A DNA stretch of 64,000 nucleotides from Chryseobacterium sp. VAUSW3 (lineage in GTDB: Bacteria > Bacteroidota > Bacteroidia > Flavobacteriales > Weeksellaceae), in the NCBI RefSeq assembly GCF_002205795.1, contig NZ_NIUY01000002.1, positions 620,001 through 684,000 of the forward strand, read 5' to 3'. Both the position numbers and the translations under genes were made by a program. Every line of letters starts with the position of its first letter. The first letter of the stretch is position 1. Under the pieces are notes generated by a model. The model searched no databases. It had not been told where the DNA came from and saw only the letters and a list, made by a program, of their open reading frames with translations. Shown piece by piece: positions 36,595-46,122 of this stretch.

Positions 36595-36966
36595 ATGAGA
36601 AAATTAAAATTCTTTCTTATCGGTCTTATTCCGGGATTACTGCTCGTATTTTTCATTCTAAATAAAAAAGGGGCAAGTTGCAGCGGTTATCTTCCCAATT
36701 CCCGGGTGATTGCAGAGACACTTTCCAAGGAAATGGTTTACAGTCCGGCATTTTCCGAAGAGATGAAACTCAATAACATTGACGAAAAGTTCCTGAAAGA
36801 CAGCATCATTACGTTCGGTGAAGTAGATTTTGAGCGTAGTGAGGCACAAAAGAAGCCCTGCCCTTCTTACATTCTGGTTTATCCAAAGAAGAATCCAAGG
36901 TTTGAGATCAGTTACGAAAAATGTAAGGAGCAGAACACATTCAATACGCTAAAAAAACTCAGATAG
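36595..36966 (+). CDS. DUF4258-like membrane-anchored protein
   Basis: The 123-aa protein starts directly after the ald stop codon. It has one N-terminal helix (FFLIGLIPGLLLVFFIL) and a small soluble domain: CSGYLPNSRVIAETLSKEMVYS, ITFGEVDFERSEAQKKPCPSYILVY and FEISYEKC. Four cysteines may form disulfides outside the membrane. The ASCS.YLPNSRV..(I/L)..K pattern resembles DUF4258 proteins of flavobacteria; the assignment is from memory. Function unknown. It is likely coupled to ald. Confidence 0.65.
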   Translation: MRKLKFFLIGLIPGLLLVFFILNKKGASCSGYLPNSRVIAETLSKEMVYSPAFSEEMKLNNIDEKFLKDSIITFGEVDFERSEAQKKPCPSYILVYPKKNPRFEISYEKCKEQNTFNTLKKLR

Positions 36967-37002
36967 TTTTATAATTCTTACGCATAATATTCTTATTTAA
37001 AG

Positions 37003-37848
37003 ATGAAAATTTCGATTATCGGTGTCGGATTAATCGGCGGTTCTATGGCGCTGAAATTAAAAGCAAAAGGTTTTGCTTCACACATTTATGGAGTTGACCA
37101 GAACAAAAATCACCTTCACGCAGCGAAAAAGCTCGGGATGATCGATGAAATTGCTTCACTTGAAAAAGCGGTGAAAAATTCAGATTTAGTTATTATTGCG
37201 ATTCCGGTTGATGCTGCAAAAAAACTGTTGCCCAAAGTTCTCAATCTTGTGACACAGCAACAAACAGTTATGGATGCAGGTTCCACCAAAGCGGGAATTG
37301 TAAATTCAGTAACAAATCACGTCAACAGGAACCGTTTCGTCGCGTTTCACCCCATGTGGGGAACCGAAAATTCCGGACCTCAGAATGCATTATCCGAAAG
37401 TTTTTCAGGTCGCGCAGCGGTAATCTGTGACCGCGAACATTCCGCGGAAGATGCGCTGAAAACAGTAGAAAATACGGCAAAAAATCTCGACATGCATCTG
37501 ATTTATATGTCTGCGGAAGATCACGACATTCACACGGCTTATATTTCGCATATTTCGCACATCACTTCTTATGCGCTTGCCAATACGGTTTTAGAAAAAG
37601 AGCGCGAAGAAGACACCATTTTCCAATTGGCGAGTACCGGTTTTTCGAGTACCGTGCGTCTGGCGAAATCGCATCCGGAAATGTGGGTCCCCATCTTTAA
37701 ACAGAATAAAGAAAATGTGCTGGATGTGCTGAACGAACATATCTCCCAGCTCCGAAAATTTAAATCAGCCCTGGAAAAAGAGAATTACGATCTTCTGGAA
37801 GATCTCATCAGAAATGCCAATAAAATCCGCGGAATTTTAGATAAATAA
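37003..37848 (+). CDS. tyrA: Prephenate dehydrogenase
   Basis: The 281-aa enzyme oxidatively decarboxylates prephenate in tyrosine synthesis. The NAD-binding turn is ISIIGVGLIGGSMALKL at the N-terminus. VIIAIPVDAAKKLLP, MDAGSTKAGIVNSV, AFHPMWGTENSGP (catalytic His region) and HDIHTAYISHISHITSYALA follow the TyrA order. There is no fused chorismate mutase domain and no ACT domain. It follows the 123-aa membrane-protein gene by 36 bases. Confidence 0.9.
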   Translation: MKISIIGVGLIGGSMALKLKAKGFASHIYGVDQNKNHLHAAKKLGMIDEIASLEKAVKNSDLVIIAIPVDAAKKLLPKVLNLVTQQQTVMDAGSTKAGIVNSVTNHVNRNRFVAFHPMWGTENSGPQNALSESFSGRAAVICDREHSAEDALKTVENTAKNLDMHLIYMSAEDHDIHTAYISHISHITSYALANTVLEKEREEDTIFQLASTGFSSTVRLAKSHPEMWVPIFKQNKENVLDVLNEHISQLRKFKSALEKENYDLLEDLIRNANKIRGILDK

Positions 37849-37858
37849 GTCTCTGAAC

Positions 37859-39277
37859 TTAACATTCAGCCACATTCACTGCAATCGCTAAACCGCCTTC
37901 TGAAGTTTCCTTAAATCGGTCGCTCATACTTTGTGCCGTATCCCACATCGACTGAATGACTTGGTCGAGTGAAACTTTTGCTTTTGTAGGATCCGATTCT
38001 ATCGCAATATTTGCCGCGGTTATCGCCTTGATGGCACCCATGGAATTTCTTTCAATACACGGAATCTGAACCAGTCCGGCAATCGGATCACAGGTCATTC
38101 CCAAATGGTGTTCCATGGCGATTTCTGCTGCCATTAACACCTGTCCTGGACTTCCGCCCATGATTTCAGTAAGTCCCGCTGCGGCCATTGCTGATGAAAC
38201 GCCTACTTCTGCCTGGCAACCGCCCATTGCTGCGGATATGGTTGAATTTTTTTTGAATAAAGTCCCGATTTCTCCCGCTACCAAAAGAAAACGGATAATA
38301 TCTTCTTCAGTGCGGTGCGCCGTAAAAGCCTGAGAATACATAAGAACCGCCGGAATTACACCACTGGCGCCATTAGTTGGCGCAGTAATAATTCTGCCGA
38401 AACTGGCATTTTCCTCGTTTACCGCCAAAGCAAAGCACGAAACCCATTTGTTGATATTTGTAAATGTTTCTTCAGCTTCAACAACATGGGTAAACCATTC
38501 GTTAATGTTGCTGTATTTTTTTTCGCCCAGAAGTTTCTGATTTAAGCCGGCTGCACGGCGTGTAACATTTAATCCTCCCGGCAAAATACCTTCTTTCGTC
38601 ACGCCTTTATAAATGCATTCCTTAATTTGTTGCCAGATATAAAGCGCTTCCTGCTCGGTTTCTTCTTTGGGGCGCCAGGATTCTTCATTCATGAAAATTA
38701 AATCTGAAATTTTTTTAAGACCTAATTTTTGAATATTCCTCATAAGATCATCACCATTATGGCAAGGATAAAGTGTTCTAACACAATGGGTCTCATAGGA
38801 ATTTTCTTCCTGAGTCGCAATAAAGCCTCCGCCGATCGAATAATAATCCTGAGTAATCTCTTCACCGTTTTCGAAAACTGCTTTAAAAATCATTCCGTTC
38901 GGATGAAAATCCAGTGAACGCTGTTTATTGAGAATTAAATGATGTCCGTAAACAAAGGGAATCACCTTTTCTGCACCCAGATTAATCTGGTTTGAGGATT
39001 TAATGTCTTCGATCTTCGAATCTATCAGTGTTGTGTCAATCATTTTAAAATTTTCACCTGACAGGCCAAGCATTCCGGCAATATCGGTTCCGTGACCGAT
39101 TCCGGTTTTTGCCAGAGACCCGAAAAATTCCACAAAGACTTCCTTAACCTCAGAAATATGATGGCTTCTTCGGATTAAGTCTAAAAAACTTTCAGCCGCG
39201 TTCCACGGACCCATGGTGTGAGAACTTGATGGACCGATGCCGACTTTGATAATTTCAAAAACACTTATTGACTGCAT
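37859..39277 (-). CDS. sdaA: L-serine ammonia-lyase (iron-sulfur type)
   Basis: The 472-aa single-chain enzyme deaminates serine to pyruvate. The beta domain starts VFEIIKVGIGPSSSHTMGPW, a substrate/cluster-pocket motif. The alpha part has TAPTNGASGVIPAVLMY, GGCQAEVGVSSAMAAAGL, and MTCDPIAGLVQIPCIERN, which carry the cysteines that hold the [4Fe-4S] cluster. Length and domain order match single-chain SdaA enzymes. A -7 box lies seven bases before the ATG. It converges with tyrA, with ten bases between the stops. Confidence 0.94.
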   Translation of the reverse strand: MQSISVFEIIKVGIGPSSSHTMGPWNAAESFLDLIRRSHHISEVKEVFVEFFGSLAKTGIGHGTDIAGMLGLSGENFKMIDTTLIDSKIEDIKSSNQINLGAEKVIPFVYGHHLILNKQRSLDFHPNGMIFKAVFENGEEITQDYYSIGGGFIATQEENSYETHCVRTLYPCHNGDDLMRNIQKLGLKKISDLIFMNEESWRPKEETEQEALYIWQQIKECIYKGVTKEGILPGGLNVTRRAAGLNQKLLGEKKYSNINEWFTHVVEAEETFTNINKWVSCFALAVNEENASFGRIITAPTNGASGVIPAVLMYSQAFTAHRTEEDIIRFLLVAGEIGTLFKKNSTISAAMGGCQAEVGVSSAMAAAGLTEIMGGSPGQVLMAAEIAMEHHLGMTCDPIAGLVQIPCIERNSMGAIKAITAANIAIESDPTKAKVSLDQVIQSMWDTAQSMSDRFKETSEGGLAIAVNVAEC

Positions 39278-39284
39278 AATGCTG

Positions 39285-39292
39285 CAAAAATA
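39285..39292 (-). promoter_or_regulatory. -7 box of sdaA
   Basis: TATTTTTG on the minus strand, with TTG 16 bases upstream, and only seven bases to the ATG at 39277. The leader would be four bases or so. Confidence 0.6.
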
Positions 39293-39579
39293 ACCTTTTA
39301 TTCGATACCAAAATACAAAAAGAAACCATCACCGAAAATGCATTATTTTCGTCAAATTATGAGTAGATTCGATAGCGATAATTCGATGAGCTAATCGTTT
39401 TGTAGTGCAGCATGTTCGCTTTCGACCGCATAAATTATCCCCTAAAATCATTTCTTGTAGAAATTGGTGAGTGAAACAAAACATTTTTCTCAGAGGATAC
39501 TTCAGAAAACTTGAAAAGTAGAAAACAAATCAACCCCAATAAGCACGGTTTTTGTAACGGTAATTTCAAAAAATAAATT
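39293..39579. other. Intergenic region between divergent sdaA and UbiB-like genes
   Basis: About 290 bases without a convincing gene. It has a partial direct repeat of ATTCGAT (near 39367 and 39383) and no clear -7 box for the forward gene. No hairpin terminator is seen. Confidence 0.5.
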
Positions 39580-41244
39580 ATGTCTACAATCCCCGAAAAA
39601 TTCAGCAATTATACCAAATTTATTTCGTTCATTTTGAAATACTGGAACAGCGATGTTTTCAAAGCTGCAAGTGAAAATGCACTAAACAGTGAAAATTTCG
39701 ATGATTCTGAACACGATTACAAAAACCCCGAGGAACTTGCCGAAGACCTCAAAAATATGGGTCCTACGTACGTTAAGTTGGGTCAGTTGCTTTCCACACG
39801 GCCAGATCTGATTCCCGAACCTTATCTGAAGGCACTGGAATCGTTACAGGATTATGTAGAAGAAATTCCGTACAGCGAAGTTCAGAAAATTGTAGAAGAA
39901 GAAATTGGGCAGCGCATTTCGAAGGCGTTTGAAAGTTTCGAGGTGCAGCCACTCGCAAGTGCTTCTATCGGCCAGGTTCACCTTGCGGTTCTGCGTTCCG
40001 GAAAGAAAGTTGCTGTAAAAATTCAAAGACCGGGCGTTAGAAAAAATTTCATCGAAGATCTCGATACCTTAAAAGAGCTTACAGACGTTGCGGTAAAACA
40101 CAGCAAAACAGCAAAGAAATACGCGGTTGATGAGACATTAGATGAATTGCGTTTCATTCTGCTTAATGAGCTCGATTATGTAAAAGAGGCGGAAAACCTT
40201 ATCGCCCTGGGAGAAAATACCAGGAAGTATGCTAAAATCGTCATTCCTCAGCCTGTTGAAGGCTACTCTACCTCGAAAATCCTTACGATGGATTATATCG
40301 ACGGGCAGAAAATAACCTCAATTTCCCCTATCTCCAGAATAGAAACCAATTACAAACCTTTGGTTGATGAACTGGTTGCCGCTTATCTGAAACAGATCAT
40401 TTTCGACGGATTTGCCCATGCTGACCCACATCCGGGAAATGTTCATCTTACCAAAGACAACAGAATCGCGCTCATGGATTTGGGTATGGTGGCTAAGTTC
40501 GGCCCGGATCTGCGCGAAAATATTTTAAAGTTACTTATTGCCATCAGCAAATATAATGGAGAGGAAACAGCCAATACGCTGCTTAAAATGAGCGATTACG
40601 ATAAAAATGCGGACCTTGCCGGATTCAGAAAAGAAATTAACCGCCTCGTTTTAGATTCACAGAACAAAACTGCAAAAGACCTACAGACAGGAAGACTGCT
40701 GATTCAGATGAATAAAGTTGCCGCGGAAAAAAGCATTAAACTTCCCGTGGAGCTTAATATTCTTGGGAAAATACTGATGAATATGGATCAGATTGTGGCG
40801 GTGCTTACTCCTGATTACGATTTACAGCGTGCCATTGAACGGAATGTGGAAAAACTGATGCAGAAAAAAATGCTTCAGGAACTGAAACCCGACAACTTCT
40901 TTGCAGAAGCTTTGGAAGCAAAAAAGCTCAGCGAAAAACTGCCGGAAAGACTTAACATTATTACAGAAAAACTTGCCAATAACGAATTTGAAATTAAAAT
41001 AGACGCGATTGATGAACAGCGACTGACGGACGGTTTTCAGAAAGTAGCGAACAGAATATCGATTGGCGTCATCATCGCTGCGCTGATTATTGGTGCTGCC
41101 CTGCTGATGCGGATCCCATCAAACTTTACCATTTTGGGATATCCGGGATTGGCAATGATTTTTTTCTGTACAGCCGCTGTTATTGGGCTTTGGCTGGTGC
41201 TGCGGATGATGATGAAAGACGAAGATTTAAATCTAAGAAAATAA
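39580..41244 (+). CDS. ABC1/AarF/UbiB-family atypical kinase
   Basis: The 554-aa protein has the UbiB order. The KxGQ motif is MGPTYVKLGQLLSTRPDLIP (near 62-82), and the Ala-rich nucleotide loop region is PLASASIGQVHLAVL. The catalytic Lys is in KKVAVKIQRPGV, HADPHPGN is the catalytic loop and ALMDLGMVAKFGP is the DFG-like motif. Two C-terminal transmembrane helices (about 480-545) anchor it. UbiB-like proteins support quinone synthesis; with menaquinone as the only quinone made here, a link to quinone/lipid handling is an inference. The stop codon abuts that of the next gene. Confidence 0.88.
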   Translation: MSTIPEKFSNYTKFISFILKYWNSDVFKAASENALNSENFDDSEHDYKNPEELAEDLKNMGPTYVKLGQLLSTRPDLIPEPYLKALESLQDYVEEIPYSEVQKIVEEEIGQRISKAFESFEVQPLASASIGQVHLAVLRSGKKVAVKIQRPGVRKNFIEDLDTLKELTDVAVKHSKTAKKYAVDETLDELRFILLNELDYVKEAENLIALGENTRKYAKIVIPQPVEGYSTSKILTMDYIDGQKITSISPISRIETNYKPLVDELVAAYLKQIIFDGFAHADPHPGNVHLTKDNRIALMDLGMVAKFGPDLRENILKLLIAISKYNGEETANTLLKMSDYDKNADLAGFRKEINRLVLDSQNKTAKDLQTGRLLIQMNKVAAEKSIKLPVELNILGKILMNMDQIVAVLTPDYDLQRAIERNVEKLMQKKMLQELKPDNFFAEALEAKKLSEKLPERLNIITEKLANNEFEIKIDAIDEQRLTDGFQKVANRISIGVIIAALIIGAALLMRIPSNFTILGYPGLAMIFFCTAAVIGLWLVLRMMMKDEDLNLRK

Positions 41245-41886
41245 TCAGCTGAAAATTTTGCTTAAAAGTTCGGAAACTTCGCGGTGCTTGGTTGCCGGAA
41301 AAAGATGCGTTCCGTTTTCAATCACATAGTTAGGTTTCGAATATTTTATTGGAAATACGATGTCTTTATCAGCACAAATCTGAATGACTTTTGGGTTTTC
41401 TTTAAACTTCCATTCAGCAATTTTTTCAATGCTCCATTTTAGATAATAGGGGTCACGAACCGTAAAATAATCCATTAGTTTTGGATTTTTCGGATCGAAA
41501 AACCTCCTGATAAAGGCATACGCAAGAGCTGATTTTTCGGTAAAGATATTTTCAGGAAGATATTTTGGTATTTTGGTGATTTCGCCAACTTTAATGAATC
41601 GTGATTTCTCCCTGTCGGATTTTATACTTCCCAGAATCACAATTTTTTCAGCAGGTTTAATTTTATCAATTTCCTGAACCATGATTCCGCCAAAAGAATA
41701 TCCGAGGAGATAAAAAGGCTGCGAATCATCGATTTTTTCGGCCATACGTTCTACATAATGATGAAAACTTTCGCCTCTTTCCGGCATTAACCAATCAAGA
41801 AAAACCACTTCCAGCTGTTTTGGAAATTTCAGTTTTTCGAGTACTTTGAAATCGGCACCAAGTCCGCTAATTACGTAAAGTTTCAT
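41245..41886 (-). CDS. Small alpha/beta hydrolase
   Basis: The 213-aa cytoplasmic alpha/beta-hydrolase fold protein starts MKLYVISGLGADFKVLEKL. The nucleophile elbow is LLGYSFGGIMVQEI (Ser near 64). ICADKDIVFP supplies the acid and NGTHLFPATKHREV the His near the C-terminus. The lid is helical (KSRFIKVGEITKIPKYL). The substrate is unknown. It is convergent with the UbiB-like gene with no space between stops. Confidence 0.82.
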   Translation of the reverse strand: MKLYVISGLGADFKVLEKLKFPKQLEVVFLDWLMPERGESFHHYVERMAEKIDDSQPFYLLGYSFGGIMVQEIDKIKPAEKIVILGSIKSDREKSRFIKVGEITKIPKYLPENIFTEKSALAYAFIRRFFDPKNPKLMDYFTVRDPYYLKWSIEKIAEWKFKENPKVIQICADKDIVFPIKYSKPNYVIENGTHLFPATKHREVSELLSKIFS

Positions 41887-41895
41887 GATGTAAAA

Positions 41896-41925
41896 ATAAA
41901 AAAAGAGCAGGTAAATCTGCTCTTT
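41896..41925 (-). terminator. Terminator of the first YceI gene
   Basis: On the minus strand AAAGAGCAG and CTGCTCTTT form a 9-bp stem with a 6-base loop, followed by TTTTTTTATTTTT. Confidence 0.85.
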
Positions 41926-41945
41926 AACTTTAAATTTTTTAAGAA

Positions 41946-42512
41946 TTATTTTGCGGTAACCTTCACCAGCATATCGATATCATCTTTTACCAGAACATCT
42001 TTCATTGCTGCTTTATACGCAACATCGAACTGCTGTCTGTCGAAAGAAAATTTATCTGAAACCAAATTCACTACTCCTTTACTGTAAGAAATTTTGGCTG
42101 GGAAAGAAACGGCATTGGTTTTTCCTTTTACGGTAAGATTTCCGTTGACGATGTAGTTGTAAATTTTATCAGAATTTTTCTTTACAGACGTAACGGTGTA
42201 GATTGCTGTAGGATATTTATCGACTTCGAAGAAATCTCCGTTTTTAAGGTGGTTATTTAGTTTGGTCTGAGATTCGCCGGCCAAATCGGTGGCATTTACA
42301 GAAGTCATATCCAGAATGAAAGTTCCGCCAACAACGTGATTGCCTTTCATCACAATATTTCCGGATTTTACGTTTACTGTTCCGTCGTGAGATGAAGCCT
42401 GGGTTTTTGCGATTTTATAACCCCACCAATGTACATCGGATGCTACAACTTTCTTTGACTGCCCAAATGCCAAACCACTCACTAAAATGGCTAATAGTGC
42501 TAATTTCTTCAT
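41946..42512 (-). CDS. YceI-family lipocalin-like protein 1
   Basis: The 188-aa exported protein has a signal peptide (MKKLALLAILVSGLAFGQ). The YceI beta-barrel follows: VHWWGYKIAKTQASSHDGTVNVKSG, FILDMTSVNATDL, LNNHLKNGDFFEVDKYPTAIY and the end KDDIDMLVKVTAK. YceI proteins bind polyisoprenoid lipids in the periplasm. This copy is the closest of three here to the consensus start (DVHWWGYK). A separate hairpin (42542-42570) lies in its upstream region. Confidence 0.88.
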   Translation of the reverse strand: MKKLALLAILVSGLAFGQSKKVVASDVHWWGYKIAKTQASSHDGTVNVKSGNIVMKGNHVVGGTFILDMTSVNATDLAGESQTKLNNHLKNGDFFEVDKYPTAIYTVTSVKKNSDKIYNYIVNGNLTVKGKTNAVSFPAKISYSKGVVNLVSDKFSFDRQQFDVAYKAAMKDVLVKDDIDMLVKVTAK

Positions 42513-42627
42513 TTATTTTGATATTATAATTGCGTAAAACTAAGGTTTGCTTTTGAGTGTAACAAACCTTGATCATAATAAAATAAATTTTTTGACAAAT
42601 CTATGCTGAATGTTTTTCTAAATGGCA

Positions 42628-42668
42628 TTAAAAAAAACTCCGGTGTGCAGTCTAGCGTACCGGAGTTT
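42628..42668 (-). terminator. Terminator of glk
   Basis: On the minus strand AAACTCCGGT and ACCGGAGTTT form a 10-bp stem with a 14-base loop, followed by a T run. Confidence 0.8.
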
Positions 42669-42687
42669 ATATTATTTCAAAAAACTT

Positions 42688-43737
42688 TTATTCTGTAAAA
42701 AAAGCTGCGTACAATGCCGCTCCGTTGATTATTGTCTTTTGGTCTTTCACGAGATAAATCGGGATATCCTTAAGAACAACTTCCATTTTATCGCTTACGA
42801 TAAAGTTTTTGTAAAATTTATCGTTGCTGAGATATTTCTGAAGCATTACAGGAATATCGCCGGTTAAATATAAACCACCGGTTGCCTTCAGTTTCAGAAC
42901 CAAACTGTTTGCTTCGCGGGCGAGGAAAATAAGAAAAGTATCGATGGTCATATTACAGATTCTGTCACGTTTTTCCAGTGCGCCATTTATAATTGCCTCT
43001 GTAAAGTTTCCTGCTTCGATTTCTTTCGTTAACCAGTCTGGCTGCTTCTGTTGTTTTACATCTCGTAAAAATCTGTAAATATTAAACAATCCTGAAGTTG
43101 AAAGTACAGATTCCCAGGTTACAATTCCGTAGATTTTTTGCAGAAACTGATAAAATTCTACCTCATCGCTGGTACGGGGCGAAAATTCGCAGTGTCCGCC
43201 TTCGGTTGCGAAAGGGCGCAGGCATTCACCATCCCAGAACAAACCAGCCTCTCCTAAACCGGCTCCGGGAGAAAGCACTGCCACGTTACCGGGTACAAAA
43301 TCATCCGACCGATGAATTGTAAGAAAACCACTTTCATCATCATTATCCAACCCATAAGCCGAAGCCTCCAGATCGTTGATCAGATAAACTTTGTTTACAT
43401 TGGTTTCAGCCTTAATTTTTTCTGCGTCAAGAGTCCAGGAAAGACGCTGTGGTTCGCTTTTACCGGCAATTACAGGGCCAGGAACCGCTACTGCAATCTT
43501 ATCAATGCTTGTGATAGAATATTCAGTTATAAACCGGTTGACAATTTCCGAAAAAGACGCAAAATCCTTTGTGTTATAAGCAGCTTCTTTCTGCACGGCA
43601 ACCTTTTTATTTTGGGTTATGTAGTGCGCAACATAGGTTATGTCCTGACGAATATCAGCTGCAACAAGCGAAATATCTGCGTTACAATCAGCATTCAGAG
43701 CGGGTAAGTATAATTTGAAGTTATTTTTAGATTCCAT
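42688..43737 (-). CDS. glk: Glucokinase (Glk family)
   Basis: The 349-aa enzyme phosphorylates glucose with ATP. Motifs of the Glk (not ROK) family are: AVAVPGPVIAGKSEPQRLSW, LINDLEASAYGL (catalytic Asp), VAVLSPGAGLGEAGLFWDGE (phosphate loop), FATEGGHCEFSPRTSDE and LYLTGDIPVMLQKY. It ends NGAALYAAFFTE. The N-terminal phosphate-1 motif is weakened (DISLVAADIRQDIT), unlike the usual LVGDIGGTNAR, but the rest is normal. It has its own terminator. Confidence 0.87.
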   Translation of the reverse strand: MESKNNFKLYLPALNADCNADISLVAADIRQDITYVAHYITQNKKVAVQKEAAYNTKDFASFSEIVNRFITEYSITSIDKIAVAVPGPVIAGKSEPQRLSWTLDAEKIKAETNVNKVYLINDLEASAYGLDNDDESGFLTIHRSDDFVPGNVAVLSPGAGLGEAGLFWDGECLRPFATEGGHCEFSPRTSDEVEFYQFLQKIYGIVTWESVLSTSGLFNIYRFLRDVKQQKQPDWLTKEIEAGNFTEAIINGALEKRDRICNMTIDTFLIFLAREANSLVLKLKATGGLYLTGDIPVMLQKYLSNDKFYKNFIVSDKMEVVLKDIPIYLVKDQKTIINGAALYAAFFTE

Positions 43738-43789
43738 CTTTTTAATGTATCAACCAAAGATAATAATAGTTTTTAGAAAACTTAAAAAA

Positions 43790-43824
43790 AAACCTTCTTA
43801 AAACAAAAAATTTAAGAAGGTTTT
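43790..43824 (-). terminator. Terminator of the outer-membrane beta-barrel gene
   Basis: AAAACCTTCTTAAA and TTTAAGAAGGTTTT form a 14-bp stem with a 7-base loop; the minus strand continues with T-rich sequence. Confidence 0.85.
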
Positions 43825-43847
43825 ATCAATTGCTGTGCGTTAATGCA

Positions 43848-44411
43848 TTATTTTCCTAAAGGAATGTTGTAACCAACTCCTACACCGATTGCGCCAGCAT
43901 TGTATTTTTGGTCACCAATCTGTCCTTTGTCTCCTGTGAATGTTTTCTGATACTGAAGGGAGAAATTCCAGTCTTTGTTGTGGTATCCGATTTCCGGTTT
44001 AATATAGAAACCACCGTCTGGTCTATCTTCAGTTCTGTTTGCAGCAACTTTATCATCACCTACGATGAAACCGTAACCCAAATCAGTTCCTAAATAAAAA
44101 CCTGTCTGCTTAGGATACACTCTAATTAAAGCTGCAACAGGAACAACTCCGAAATCGTTATTATCGATGGTGCCGTTTTCTCTACCAAAGAAATGGCTGT
44201 ACCCAGTTGCAATACCTAAACCGAAACCAGGAGTTACTAAATTCTGGTAAGAAAGATCTACTCCTACAGTTCCTCCAGCATTTTCAGCAGGAACAGCAAT
44301 ACCACCGTTAACTCCTACTTTAAGCATGTTTCTCATATCAGCACTTTGTGCACTCACTAAACCTGCGGTCATTAATCCTAATGCAAGGATTGTTTTCTTC
44401 ATTGATTTCAT
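43848..44411 (-). CDS. Small outer-membrane beta-barrel protein
   Basis: The 187-aa product starts MKSMKKTILALGLMTAGLVSAQ, a signal peptide. The mature part has eight or so amphipathic strands ([75 protein letters not shown]), as in OmpA/OmpX-like barrels. It ends without a terminal Phe. An upstream frame start at 44450 is rejected because the extra residues precede the signal peptide. ATG at 44402 is an alternative. Confidence 0.82.
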   Translation of the reverse strand: MKSMKKTILALGLMTAGLVSAQSADMRNMLKVGVNGGIAVPAENAGGTVGVDLSYQNLVTPGFGLGIATGYSHFFGRENGTIDNNDFGVVPVAALIRVYPKQTGFYLGTDLGYGFIVGDDKVAANRTEDRPDGGFYIKPEIGYHNKDWNFSLQYQKTFTGDKGQIGDQKYNAGAIGVGVGYNIPLGK

Positions 44412-44607
44412 AATTTCAAATTTTAATTTTACATGGATTCTACTTGTCAAAATCGTGCCAAATTGAATAACCTTGCGCTTTGCAAACGATCACCAAATCC
44501 TCATTTAACTGAAATACAAATCGTTACATTGCTTAAAAATTTAAACATTCGTTTATATTTTTACGATAAAAATTCTGTCAATTATTACCAAACACGTACA
44601 TTTTGGC

Positions 44608-44646
44608 AAAAAAAAATGAGCCAAGTCTTAGAACCCGGCCCATTTA
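44608..44646 (-). terminator. Terminator of the rhodanese gene
   Basis: On the minus strand ATGGGCC and GGCTCAT pair (one G-T) and are followed by TTTTTTTTT. Confidence 0.7.
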
Positions 44647-44660
44647 TAATTTTTTAAAGA

Positions 44661-44951
44661 TTATGAAAGACTTTCTAAAGCGGCCTTCACCTCTGCATAT
44701 CCACCTCCGTTATACACATCAGTCATTCCCTGCGATTTGAAATATTCCATTGCTTTTCCGCTTCTGTTACCACTTCTGCAGAAAAAGACTTTTGTTCCAC
44801 TGAGATTAAGAATCTCTTGTTTACGGTCCTCAATCTCGCCTAAAGGAATATTCTGTGCTTCTTCAAAATGACCGTCCATTTCAAGTTCCATAGGTTCGCG
44901 CACGTCTATTAAATGATAGTTTTTTGATTGTAATACTTCTACTAATGACAT
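44661..44951 (-). CDS. Rhodanese-like single-domain protein
   Basis: The 96-aa protein is a complete small rhodanese: LIDVREPMELEMDGHFEEAQNIPLGE at the front and the active-site loop VFFCRSGNRSGKAMEYF with the catalytic Cys near 58. It probably carries persulfide sulfur in the cytoplasm; no signal peptide is present. It is divergent from queG, with about 100 bases between the genes. Confidence 0.88.
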   Translation of the reverse strand: MSLVEVLQSKNYHLIDVREPMELEMDGHFEEAQNIPLGEIEDRKQEILNLSGTKVFFCRSGNRSGKAMEYFKSQGMTDVYNGGGYAEVKAALESLS

Positions 44952-45033
44952 AAATTAAATTTTTAGGGTGAATGTAAAATGATTTGGTTACGATTTACTT
45001 ACTGTGATTCACAGCAAATTTATGAAATAATGT

Positions 45034-45041
45034 TAGTTTTG
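45034..45041 (+). promoter_or_regulatory. -7 box of queG
   Basis: TAGTTTTG fits TAnnTTTG, with 11 bases to ATG 45053. Confidence 0.6.
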
Positions 45042-45052
45042 CACTAGAAAAA

Positions 45053-45982
45053 ATGAGCACATTACCGCAAAAATATTCAGCACTGATTAAAGCCAAAGCC
45101 AAAAAATTTGGTTTTCAGAACTGTGGGATTTCAAAAGCGGGATTTCTGGAGGAAGATGCAGAGCCTTTCGAAAACTGGCTTCAGAATAATTATCACGGGC
45201 AAATGCAGTACATGGAGAATTATTTTGACAAAAGGCTGGATCCAACGCTACTTGTGGAAGGTTCTAAATCGGTAATTTCTCTTTCCTACAATTACTTTCC
45301 GGAGGAAAAAATTTCAGATTTTGATACCTTTAAAATCTCAAAATATGCTTACGGGCAGGATTATCATGAAATTATAAAAGCAATTCTGGAGGAAATGGTG
45401 GCGGAGCTGAAGGAAGAAATCGGTGATTTCCATTGCCGGGTTTTTACCGATTCGGCTCCTGTTCTGGAGAGAAGCTGGGCAAGAAAATCCGGAATTGGCT
45501 GGGTAGGGAAAAATGCAAACCTTATCACCAAACAAAGTGGTTCGTTTTATTTTCTGGCGGAAATTATCTGCGATCTGGATCTTACTGAAGATATGCCAAC
45601 CACCGATCATTGCGGTACCTGCAGAAAATGCATCGATGCCTGCCCTACGGAGGCCATCGTTTCTGATAAAATTATTGACGGCAGCAAATGCATTTCTTAC
45701 GCGACTATTGAACTGAAAAACGAAATTCCTGAAAGTTTTAAAAATAAGATGGAGGACTGGATGTTCGGGTGCGATATCTGTCAGGATGTTTGCCCCTGGA
45801 ACCGGTTTTCCGTACCGCATCATCAGGAAAAATTCAAACCCAATCATCATCTCAAAAGCTACACAAAACAGGACTGGCAAGAACTTTCACAGGAAATATT
45901 CTCTGAAATTTTCCGTAAATCTCCTGTTAAAAGAACGAAGTTCGCAGGCTTGAAAAGAAATATTGATTTTTTGAGTGAATAA
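45053..45982 (+). CDS. queG: Epoxyqueuosine reductase
   Basis: The 309-aa cobalamin and iron-sulfur enzyme reduces epoxyqueuosine to queuosine in t[27 protein letters not shown] holds the cobalamin-region Asp and active-site residues. The two [4Fe-4S] motifs are [16 protein letters not shown] and [11 protein letters not shown]. Length is near that of short QueG proteins (without the C-terminal HEAT repeats). It appears monocistronic. Confidence 0.94.
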   Translation: MSTLPQKYSALIKAKAKKFGFQNCGISKAGFLEEDAEPFENWLQNNYHGQMQYMENYFDKRLDPTLLVEGSKSVISLSYNYFPEEKISDFDTFKISKYAYGQDYHEIIKAILEEMVAELKEEIGDFHCRVFTDSAPVLERSWARKSGIGWVGKNANLITKQSGSFYFLAEIICDLDLTEDMPTTDHCGTCRKCIDACPTEAIVSDKIIDGSKCISYATIELKNEIPESFKNKMEDWMFGCDICQDVCPWNRFSVPHHQEKFKPNHHLKSYTKQDWQELSQEIFSEIFRKSPVKRTKFAGLKRNIDFLSE

Positions 45983-46079
45983 AGCTTTCTCGGAACAATA
46001 AAACTCCGAATTATTGAGAAGATACTTCTGCAACCATGATTTCACATGATTGAATTGAATTCTGATAAAAAGTTCAAAG

Positions 46080-46122
46080 AAAAAAAATGATCTTCCGGAA
46101 AATAAATTTTCCATAAAGATCA
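46080..46122 (-). terminator. Terminator of the 26-codon basic gene
   Basis: On the minus strand TGATCTT pairs with AAGATCA, and inside it GGAAAA pairs with TTTTCC. A run of eight T follows. The hairpin begins at the stop codon of the tiny gene at 46120-46200. Confidence 0.75.
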